Assembly (NCBI GenBank): GCA_947177575.1
Contig: CAMWVA010000011.1
Location: 1-42,417 of the forward strand
Direction of reading: 5' to 3'
DNA: 42,417 nt
From: an uncultured Porphyromonadaceae bacterium
Lineage (GTDB): Bacteria > Bacteroidota > Bacteroidia > Bacteroidales > Muribaculaceae
Under the pieces are notes generated by a model that did no database searches, was not told the origin of the DNA, and worked only from the letters and a program-made list of their open reading frames with translations. The first letter of the stretch is position 1; each line of letters begins with the position of its first letter. Positions 34,503-40,799 of this stretch are shown here, in pieces. A program made the position numbers and the translations under genes.

Positions 34503-35579
34503 TTATTTCTTTACACCGGCCACAGGGACCTTTACTACAGGGTGCAGCGGGTCGTCAGTTACTACTTCAACATAAATACGGAAAGGACCGTCCGGAAGAA
34601 GAGATGTTTTCAGTACTCCCTCTACACGTGCCTTCTTGCCGGATTTTACACTCTGTGGCTGGCGCTTTATTTTCAAAGCAGCCGACCCCGGAAGCACACG
34701 CACTACATTGAGGCGACGTTTACCTTCGTTAGCTATCTCAAATTGCCAGCGAGCATCTTTGTTGCCGCTGATTTCGCCTACTTCCGCTATCACAGGGATT
34801 ATGCGTATCGCCGGAGCATTGTTGAGATCACCGCCGCTGACCCGGCTCAGATCGGGAGTTATATCGGCTGTCACTTTCAGAGGCACAGTTTCGTCAGCTT
34901 CTGCTGAAGGACGTACTGTATAATCGTAACTGACTTCGCCAAGTTGCGGCAGTTCCGTAGTATTCAGATATATACTGAATGTTCCTACTTCTCCAGGTCC
35001 GATAGAGGGAGTAGCAAGGTCGATTTCTATTCCAGGTCCACCCCCTGATACCTGAGGTATTATCGGCTTATCACTTGTATTGTATAGCTTTATATAATTG
35101 TGGCGTCCGGAGCCCTGACGTACCTTGCCGAAGTCTATATGGTCTGTCGACATACGCAGAGCACCGGCTATCACAGGATAGTCGGTGTCAAGAGTTGCCG
35201 GTGTACCGATGACAGTACCTTTTATATATATCGTGGTAAGGTCACTTTCATCTCCCATATATACTTTAACAGTTTTCTCGAAACGTCCGGGGCGTCCTAA
35301 AGGATTGTAAGTAAAGCTTATCTTAGCCGTATCGCCAGGCATTATCGGTTCGTCGGTATATGCTGCTCCGGTGCAGCCGCAGCTCGGTCGCACACGGTTG
35401 ATATAGGTAGGCTCCGGACCGTGATTCACAAGCAGAACGCTGCCTGTCTGCGGTCCCTCGGCCTCCCTCATTACACCGAAGTCATAATTTGTAGCCAGCC
35501 ATTCTATTTCGGCCATACCGGTCTGATATACAGCTATAGCAGATATACAGACCAGCAGACTTCTCAACAGACCTTTCAT
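34503..35579 (-). CDS. DUF1573 domain-containing exported protein, long form
   Basis: A 358-residue protein with a signal peptide (about 1-23). A DUF1573 (HYDIN/MSP-like Ig) domain spans about residues 25-125: EWLATNYDFGVMREAEG, RPSCGCTGAAYTDEPIMPGDTAKISFTYNPLGRPGRFEKTVKVYM. A second, weaker copy starts near ADHIDFGKV (about 155), and a third beta-rich segment near residue 255. The CGC pair is the family hallmark. It lies 10 nt after a second, single-domain DUF1573 gene, so the two form a secreted set with unknown partners. Confidence 0.85.
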   Translation of the reverse strand: MKGLLRSLLVCISAIAVYQTGMAEIEWLATNYDFGVMREAEGPQTGSVLLVNHGPEPTYINRVRPSCGCTGAAYTDEPIMPGDTAKISFTYNPLGRPGRFEKTVKVYMGDESDLTTIYIKGTVIGTPATLDTDYPVIAGALRMSTDHIDFGKVRQGSGRHNYIKLYNTSDKPIIPQVSGGGPGIEIDLATPSIGPGEVGTFSIYLNTTELPQLGEVSYDYTVRPSAEADETVPLKVTADITPDLSRVSGGDLNNAPAIRIIPVIAEVGEISGNKDARWQFEIANEGKRRLNVVRVLPGSAALKIKRQPQSVKSGKKARVEGVLKTSLLPDGPFRIYVEVVTDDPLHPVVKVPVAGVKK

Positions 35580-35589
35580 AAACTACTGT

Positions 35590-35988
35590 TTATTTACCGG
35601 GCACTACTGTGCCCTTTATCTTTATACGCACTTTCTTAGGGTTGCCGTTGGTCTTTATTGTAACGGTTTTCTCAAAAGCTCCCGGTCGTGCTAAAGGATT
35701 ATATGTGACTTTAAGTTTCGATTTCTTTCCCGGTGCTATCGGTGCTTCAGGAAATTCAGGCTGTGTACATCCACATTCGGCTGTAGCGTTAAGTATCACA
35801 AGATTACCGTCGCCTGTGTTGGTAAACTCAAATTCATGACTTACCGGTCCGCCACTCTCTTTGATTACACCGAAATCATACACCTGCTCACTGAACTTGG
35901 CCGATGCCTTCTTTCCGCCGCCTCCGAAAGCGGGCACTGCTATCACACATGCTACAAAGAGCATCATTAGTTTGATTGCAAGTTTCAT
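35590..35988 (-). CDS. DUF1573 domain-containing exported protein, short form
   Basis: A 132-residue protein with a signal peptide (MKLAIKLMMLFVACVIAVPAFG) and one DUF1573 domain: FSEQVYDFGVIKESGGPVSHEFEFTN, ATAECGCTQPEFPEAPIAPGKKSKLKVTYNPLARPGAFEKTVTI. The closing IKGTVVPG is the usual end of the fold. It is the first gene of the DUF1573-DUF1573-meaB unit, with a ~140-nt leader after the -7 box at 36133. Its domain resembles the first domain of the next gene closely enough to suggest duplication. Confidence 0.88.
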   Translation of the reverse strand: MKLAIKLMMLFVACVIAVPAFGGGGKKASAKFSEQVYDFGVIKESGGPVSHEFEFTNTGDGNLVILNATAECGCTQPEFPEAPIAPGKKSKLKVTYNPLARPGAFEKTVTIKTNGNPKKVRIKIKGTVVPGK

Positions 35989-36132
35989 ATCTTTAACTGT
36001 TTTTTCCTGTTTGCTTTTAATTTATCCGTTTTATTATTCAGACATTTCTCCCCCCGCTTTGGTTTACCCCCGCGACAGGACTTGTCATATATCTTGACTT
36101 ACTTTCTTACTTATTAGAATAGAATGAGTCAG

Positions 36133-36140
36133 CAAAGTTA
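36133..36140 (-). promoter_or_regulatory. -7 box of the DUF1573-meaB operon
   Basis: The minus strand reads TAACTTTG, a consensus -7 element; the -33 element is not clear. Start near 36127. Confidence 0.5.
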
Positions 36141-36181
36141 AGTCAAGTTTTTCAGACTACCATAGCTCTTCAATATTATCA

Positions 36182-36243
36182 TTACACATTTCAGGTTCCT
36201 ATTATGTGAGAAACATCACATAATAGGAACCTGAAATGTGTAA
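36182..36243. repeat. 28-bp perfect inverted repeat with a 6-nt loop
   Basis: The arms 36182-36209 and 36216-36243 are exact reverse complements; the loop is GAAACA. It lies 125 nt beyond the stop of the radical SAM gene and upstream of the next promoter, so termination of the radical SAM operon is the simplest role. There is no T-tract on either strand, and the core is not GC-rich, which is unlike a normal intrinsic terminator. It might be a remnant of a small palindromic element. Confidence 0.65.
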
Positions 36244-36367
36244 CCATCCCGAACCTACCTATTCTTGCGTTCGTTCTTCAAAAGAAGAATTTCCAAAATA
36301 ATCTGTGTTCTTGACAGCTACTGACCCGGTAAGATATGTTGTGATTAAGGTAGTAAGGAATATGGGG

Positions 36368-37444
36368 TCAGGAATGAGTGGAGGATTTGAGCAGATGACA
36401 GTGCATCAGATTGCCTTCGCCGTCACGCAGGTGCATACCGTTGCCTTCACAATGACGCCACATAGCACACTCGGCACAGGCACCGCGACGCATCCACGAA
36501 CGGTCACGGTAAGGTCCGAAACGCTCCTGCCATACTGTCCAGAAATCATCACGGTAGATATTGCCTTGCGTATAGTCGGCTCTTATGCTCGGACAGGCGC
36601 CTATACTCCCGTCAAGTAGCACAGAAGCCACATTCACTCCGGCTGCACAGTCAAAGAAGTAATCGCGTACCTCTCCCTCATAGCCGCCCATAAAACCTTC
36701 GCAGCAAAATGAAGCACGGATAAGACCCTCTTTGCGTGTAGCCTTTATAAATTCCATAAGACGTTCAAGCTCGTTGGAATCAAGTTCAAATTCCGGATAT
36801 TGCGCGGCTCTTCCGGCCGGAAATACGGTAAAAAGACGCCAGCGTTTCACTCCGGCTTCGATAAGTAACTGTTTCAATTCGTCAAGACGTGCTAATGAAC
36901 GGCGGTTGACACACGTCACGACATCGAAATTCAAGTCAGTTGCCGCTACTACCCGTTTTATGGCTTCATACGCACGTCTGAACGACTGTGGATGACACCG
37001 CATCCAATTATGGTCTTCTTCGAGACCGTCGAGACTAATAGTGATATTATGCAATCCGGCACGGCGTAGGCTCATCAGACGCTCTTCTGACAGCAGCAGA
37101 CCGTTGGTAACAAGGCCCCACGGCACTTCACGGTCATAAAGCTGCCGCCCTACTTCCTCTATGTCGCGGCGGACCAACGGTTCACCGCCTGTAATAATAA
37201 CATTCAACCGGTGACGGTCAACATGAGGAAGTAGCGAATCGACAACCCTGATAAAGTCAGCACCCGGCATATCCGGTACAGCAGAAGAGCTTTTACAGTC
37301 GCTGCCGCAATGCCGGCAACTGAGGTTGCAACGCCATGTACACTCCCAGAACAATTGTCTCAACACATGTACACGGCGTCGTTCCTCCTTTACCTTTCTG
37401 TTGAGTTCAAGAAGTACCCGCTGCTTCAGACTCAGTCGCTTCAT
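36368..37444 (-). CDS. Radical SAM/SPASM enzyme of the rSAM/lipoprotein system (TIGR04133-like)
   Basis: A 358-residue radical SAM enzyme. FWECTWRCNLSCRHCGSDC holds the CX3CX2C cluster site (Cys39, Cys43, Cys46). VIITGGEPLVRRDI is the GGE SAM-binding motif, and NITISLDGLEEDHNWMR follows. The C-terminal SPASM region has many cysteines (FCCEG, FDCAAGV, GACPSI, CAECAMWRHCEGNG, CHLL) that can bind auxiliary clusters, as in peptide-modifying maturases. It starts 4 nt into the stop of a small lipoprotein gene. From memory this matches the family paired with lipoprotein TIGR04134 in Bacteroidetes. The substrate is unknown, and the lipoproteins are candidates. Confidence 0.85.
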   Translation of the reverse strand: MKRLSLKQRVLLELNRKVKEERRRVHVLRQLFWECTWRCNLSCRHCGSDCKSSSAVPDMPGADFIRVVDSLLPHVDRHRLNVIITGGEPLVRRDIEEVGRQLYDREVPWGLVTNGLLLSEERLMSLRRAGLHNITISLDGLEEDHNWMRCHPQSFRRAYEAIKRVVAATDLNFDVVTCVNRRSLARLDELKQLLIEAGVKRWRLFTVFPAGRAAQYPEFELDSNELERLMEFIKATRKEGLIRASFCCEGFMGGYEGEVRDYFFDCAAGVNVASVLLDGSIGACPSIRADYTQGNIYRDDFWTVWQERFGPYRDRSWMRRGACAECAMWRHCEGNGMHLRDGEGNLMHCHLLKSSTHS

Positions 37445-37911
37445 TGTTCCGTAGGTTTCTCCTTAAGCTTGAAATTAACTTCCGCCTTAGCAGTACCTCT
37501 ATACCAACCGCTTCCGTCATTTTTATCTTTGACATATTCCAGTTCTACCACTACCGTATCAGGCTGAAGCGCAGCAGTAGGTGGTATACATATTACTTTG
37601 ACGGTCTTCATAGGAAATATAATATCCGTTGCTCCGTAACGACCAAAATCATCAGTCACCGTTCTGAAAAATACTTCTTCCTGATAAGCAGACTCACCTA
37701 CTTCTGCAGAAATATTTTCTGTAACTTTAATAATAGCATCGGGTACAGGAGCCTCATCTTTCTCAGTAGTCACTATACCCTTAACCTCAAACTCAGCGGT
37801 AGGTGTACCATACATCAATACCTCTTCTTCATTGGAACAGCTTATACCTAAGAGACTCAGAATAGTGGCGCAAATGCCAGCCCATAAACTTGAAAATTTA
37901 AATGATGTCAT
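37441..37911 (-). CDS. Lipoprotein of the rSAM/lipoprotein system (TIGR04134-like)
   Basis: A 156-residue lipoprotein. The signal peptide ends LLGISC with Cys25 as lipid site. SNEEE right after the Cys resembles the acidic export signal that sends Bacteroidetes lipoproteins to the cell surface. The segment MYGTPTAEFEVKGIV plus DEAPVPDAIIKV, then FGRYGATDIIFP, suggests a carboxypeptidase-regulatory-like beta-sandwich. It overlaps the radical SAM gene by 4 nt and the upstream lipoprotein gene by 14 nt, so the three are tightly coupled. It has no Cys beyond the signal and a few in the mature part (VICIPP), so a sulfur-crosslinked product is not obvious. Confidence 0.75.
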   Translation of the reverse strand: MTSFKFSSLWAGICATILSLLGISCSNEEEVLMYGTPTAEFEVKGIVTTEKDEAPVPDAIIKVTENISAEVGESAYQEEVFFRTVTDDFGRYGATDIIFPMKTVKVICIPPTAALQPDTVVVELEYVKDKNDGSGWYRGTAKAEVNFKLKEKPTEQ

Positions 37912-38425
37912 AATCTGTGTTATTTAGTTTGTGTAAAGTAAATACAAACACTTTGTCCGAACTATCGGAGATTTCGGATATGTCCTGACGGACACTTTCG
38001 GGCACTTCGACACAACCGACAAGAGAGCTGTCAGAAGTAAGAAATCTTACTATATGAAATCCGCTCACCGAATAAATAAAGGACATAAAATCCTGCTCAT
38101 CACTGAATATTCCTTCACATACTCCAGTCTCCTCATAGATTTCGTATGATAATATATCTTCCTTACTTATACCTTCTATCCAGATGCCTTCATTCATGTC
38201 AACCGTACAACTGACACAACGTGTTGGCACGCGATGTCCATAAGGTTCTTCCTCAATTTCTGACATTCTCGTAACAAAAGGATAATTACGCAGATTGGGA
38301 ATGAGAGACGGAAAGAAATCATAGGAAAAACCAGGAGATTCAAGATCACTATCATCCTTACTACAGGAGCTGAAAAGCACGCTGAGGCAAAACAACAGAA
38401 ATATTATAAGTCGGTAGAGTTTCAT
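37898..38425 (-). CDS. Hypothetical lipoprotein, first gene of the rSAM operon
   Basis: A 175-residue protein not matched to a named family. The signal peptide ends LFSSC (Cys21) followed by SKDDSD, again a surface-export-like acidic patch. The mature protein has four notable cysteines: RCVSCTVD, GVCEG and VGCVEVP. ATG 38425 is chosen over the upstream in-frame ATG (38476) because the latter lies upstream of the -7 box and gives no lipoprotein signal at the N-terminus. The leader is about 13 nt. Its place in front of TIGR04134/TIGR04133-like genes makes it a third component or substrate of the system (inference). Confidence 0.7.
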   Translation of the reverse strand: MKLYRLIIFLLFCLSVLFSSCSKDDSDLESPGFSYDFFPSLIPNLRNYPFVTRMSEIEEEPYGHRVPTRCVSCTVDMNEGIWIEGISKEDILSYEIYEETGVCEGIFSDEQDFMSFIYSVSGFHIVRFLTSDSSLVGCVEVPESVRQDISEISDSSDKVFVFTLHKLNNTDYDII

Positions 38426-38443
38426 GTCAGGTTTATTTTTTCG

Positions 38444-38477
38444 CAAAGTTAGTGGTATAGTAGCTAAGATACACAAA
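38444..38477 (-). promoter_or_regulatory. Promoter of the rSAM/lipoprotein operon
   Basis: The minus strand has a TAACTTTG -7 box (38444-38451) and TTTG (38474-38477) with a 22-nt spacer. The start near 38438 leaves a short leader before ATG 38425. Confidence 0.6.
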
Positions 38478-38481
38478 AAAT

Positions 38482-38503
38482 TTGTGCGGAAATTGTGCGG
38501 AAA
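38482..38503. promoter_or_regulatory. Tandem 11-bp direct repeat, probable activator site
   Basis: Two perfect head-to-tail copies of TTGTGCGGAAA (38482-38492 and 38493-38503). They end 4 bp upstream of the -33 element of the rSAM operon promoter. An 11-bp period places both copies on the same face of the helix, as for a regulator dimer or tandem binding. The repeat is certain, the role inferred. Confidence 0.55.
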
Positions 38504-38531
38504 TGTTATTCTACCAGCTGACCGTACTATG

Positions 38532-38539
38532 CAAAGTTA
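38532..38539 (-). promoter_or_regulatory. Possible second, upstream -7 box
   Basis: The minus strand reads TAACTTTG just after the end of the TPR regulator gene. It could give a longer leader for the rSAM operon that includes the repeats. No -33 at normal spacing. Confidence 0.35.
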
Positions 38540-38551
38540 ATATTAATCTAT

Positions 38552-40309
38552 TTACAATAAGCGTATTATGCCATCTATGACTTTGACGCTTACTTTTTCG
38601 TTAAATACCTTAAAGCCTAACGACTCACGACGCGAAGATATACTGCCTTTAGTACGTCCGAGCAGGCAGCTCATCTGTGTCGGCGCTACATGACACTTCA
38701 CAAGATAAGCTGTGTGCAGGTCGAGTTGTGTGAGTTTACCGCCTGTGAGCAACTGCAAGTTGGTCTTGAAGTCAGGTGAGGCCTGAAGTATTACCTCTTC
38801 CAACTGACGCCAAAGAAGGCTATCGTCTTTAATAATACTTTTCTCCTCAATATGGTGTTGCAGCAAACGATAAGCATCTGAATCAACTATACGGGACGAA
38901 AGACCGATATTTCTTTCCGTACTCTCTTGATAAAGCTTCATAAGCTCATTACGCAGCCGTTCTCTAAGCATCTCTGTTGAGTCGTCGGCACGCAAAGGCT
39001 CACAGTTCGTAGCCTCGGTTCCGTCAGGGAGCAGTAGATTATTAGGTGTTTTATTATCACTCGGCTGCACATCTATTCTTTTCTCACGGGACAATGCCTC
39101 ACGCAAAGCTCCGATGTTGGCCAACGCTATCCTCAACCTGAGCAACTGCCGCTGATTCTTATATTTAAGATAAAATACAACCGCCACTAATGCCAACATA
39201 CCGAAAAGCAGCCAGAAAGCCCGACGTTCATAACGTATCTTATCGGCTTCGGCCTTGTAACGTTCTCGTTCATGCACCTGATAATTATACATCGAGTTCT
39301 GAATCAGAGCTGCCTCATCATCATGTCTCGAAAGTAAAGATTCTATAACTTCGCGATACTCCCTAACATAACGCAGTGCAGTGTCGGCAGGAAGATAGCC
39401 CGACATCTCGGGAGCCAACAATATCTTATAACCGTTCTGACGATTGCGCGGACTCGAACTGGCCACAAGTTTGTGGGCATAATGATAAGCAGAGTCAAGA
39501 CGACCGGCAGCAAGATAAATCTTTGCGGCATAAGCTGACGAAATACTGAAATAATCAGGACTTATGAAACGCATTACCGGTCCGATAAGTGACACAGCGA
39601 GATCCACCCGTCCCTCTTTTTCACTTATAGCGGCAAGATACATATCCTGTGGCCATACAGCCTCCGGACACACCAATTCGGCTATCTCCCGGGCTTTCAG
39701 AAATTCGCTTTCAGCCGCGCCGTATCTGCCGTTATGCAGATAGACAGCTCCTAACAGCTGACGGTCATCTATATAGTTTAACGAATCGCCTGTTATTGAA
39801 TCCAGTCTTATACTTTCCTCTAAATACGGTACTGCCTGTTCATACAGACGCAGTGTATTCAGCAACCGTCCTGTCTGACTTGATACAGTGCTTCTAAGCT
39901 GCAAATATTCCTCACCCTCCGGTATAGCATCGAGTGCATTCTGAAAATACCGCAATGCCGTAGGGAAATCGCCCATATCGCTATACACCCTACCTCCATA
40001 GTATAAAGCCTCCGGATACAATGCTTTATCACGGTGACGCCTGTAATAGTCAATAATATCAAGCACCAGACTATCCGAAGTATGCACTATATAGGCTTTA
40101 TCCTTGGCCTTGATACTCAGCAAGTCATAGTAATGCCGGTCGTTCTCGCCAAGACCCTCCGCCTCAATACTGTCAAGCGCCTGCAAAGCAGCCGTAGGGT
40201 CTTCCTGCACCATACGCCCCACAGCTGTAAGACGTGCATCATGGTCCCGATGCCCGCAAGCACCCGGAAGTATAAGCAATATCAGTATGATATACAGATA
40301 TATCCGCAT
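38552..40309 (-). CDS. Membrane-anchored TPR protein with C-terminal HTH, probable regulator
   Basis: A 585-residue protein. The N-terminus MRIYLYIILILLILPGAC looks like a lipoprotein signal (Cys18). Residues about 25-340 form TPR repeats (for example YPEALYYGGRVYSDMGDFPTALRYFQNAL and LLGAVYLHNGRYGAAESEFLKAREIA). A single helix at about 360-380 (FWLLFGMLALVAVVFYL) follows, then a coiled-coil-like stretch and a C-terminal HTH-like domain (about 520-566: LTQLDLHTAYLVKCHVAPTQMSCLLGRTKGSISSRRESLGFKVF) similar to LuxR-type domains. The layout is periplasmic sensor to cytoplasmic DNA-binding domain. ATG 40321 four codons upstream is an alternative start. It is directly upstream of the rSAM operon. 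Confidence 0.72.
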   Translation of the reverse strand: MRIYLYIILILLILPGACGHRDHDARLTAVGRMVQEDPTAALQALDSIEAEGLGENDRHYYDLLSIKAKDKAYIVHTSDSLVLDIIDYYRRHRDKALYPEALYYGGRVYSDMGDFPTALRYFQNALDAIPEGEEYLQLRSTVSSQTGRLLNTLRLYEQAVPYLEESIRLDSITGDSLNYIDDRQLLGAVYLHNGRYGAAESEFLKAREIAELVCPEAVWPQDMYLAAISEKEGRVDLAVSLIGPVMRFISPDYFSISSAYAAKIYLAAGRLDSAYHYAHKLVASSSPRNRQNGYKILLAPEMSGYLPADTALRYVREYREVIESLLSRHDDEAALIQNSMYNYQVHERERYKAEADKIRYERRAFWLLFGMLALVAVVFYLKYKNQRQLLRLRIALANIGALREALSREKRIDVQPSDNKTPNNLLLPDGTEATNCEPLRADDSTEMLRERLRNELMKLYQESTERNIGLSSRIVDSDAYRLLQHHIEEKSIIKDDSLLWRQLEEVILQASPDFKTNLQLLTGGKLTQLDLHTAYLVKCHVAPTQMSCLLGRTKGSISSRRESLGFKVFNEKVSVKVIDGIIRLL

Positions 40310-40362
40310 AGCTCTAACCACTGATACACGTAAGGTTCTATACTAAAAACTACTTCAGCTCA

Positions 40363-40370
40363 CAAATTTA
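40363..40370 (-). promoter_or_regulatory. -7 box of the TPR-HTH gene
   Basis: The minus strand reads TAAATTTG, matching TAnnTTTG, about 54 nt before the ATG. It is back to back with the hipBA promoter; no -33 TTTG. Confidence 0.45.
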
Positions 40371-40387
40371 CAACTTTTTCATTATTA

Positions 40388-40419
40388 TTTGGGAACTTAA
40401 TTTTAAATTACTATCTTTG
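40388..40419 (+). promoter_or_regulatory. Promoter of the hipBA operon
   Basis: TTTG (40388-40391), 20-nt spacer, TATCTTTG (40412-40419): an exact -33/-7 consensus. The leader to hipB is about 60 nt and may carry the HipB operator, but no clear palindrome was identified. Confidence 0.7.
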
Positions 40420-40484
40420 TCTTCGGATATAAATATCGTAATAGTGATAATTAAAGCTCATATCAGCATCTAATATTCAGTATA

Positions 40485-40799
40485 ATGATAATTAATTTCG
40501 ACACTGTCTCGCCTGTTGAAATTATCCGGGAACTCGGCCTGCGTTTCCGGGACTACCGTATGCGCCTTAATCTCACACGCAGGGAAATTTCAGAAAAGAC
40601 TACCGTCAGTATGACAACCCTCTATAAATTCGAGACCGGCCGTGTCACGGACCTCTCGATGCTCACCTTGTTGAAACTACTACGTTGCATAGGGATGCAA
40701 CAGAACTGTGACCAACTGATTCCTGACCTTCCTGAATCTCCCTATCTCTATACCGAAAAAAACAAAAAGAAACAGCGTATACGCCATCCACAAAAATGA
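40485..40799 (+). CDS. XRE-family regulator, HipB-like antitoxin
   Basis: A 104-residue DNA-binding protein. The helix-turn-helix covers about residues 16-70: LGLRFRDYRMRLNLTRREISEKTTVSMTTLYKFETGRVTDLSMLTLLKLLRCIG. A short basic tail follows. It overlaps the hipA start by 4 nt (ATGA), the typical layout of a HipB antitoxin that represses its own promoter and binds the HipA kinase. Confidence 0.88.
   Translation: MIINFDTVSPVEIIRELGLRFRDYRMRLNLTRREISEKTTVSMTTLYKFETGRVTDLSMLTLLKLLRCIGMQQNCDQLIPDLPESPYLYTEKNKKKQRIRHPQK

Larger units (their letters stand above)
35989..36367. other. Intergenic region upstream of the DUF1573 genes
   Basis: A 379-bp gap between two minus-strand genes. It holds the DUF1573 leader (with two G-rich runs on the minus strand, near 36045-36075), a -7 box (36133-36140), a 28-bp perfect palindrome (36182-36243) and a small TTCTTC/GAAGAA hairpin at about 36271-36286. 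No coding sequence was seen. Confidence 0.6.
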
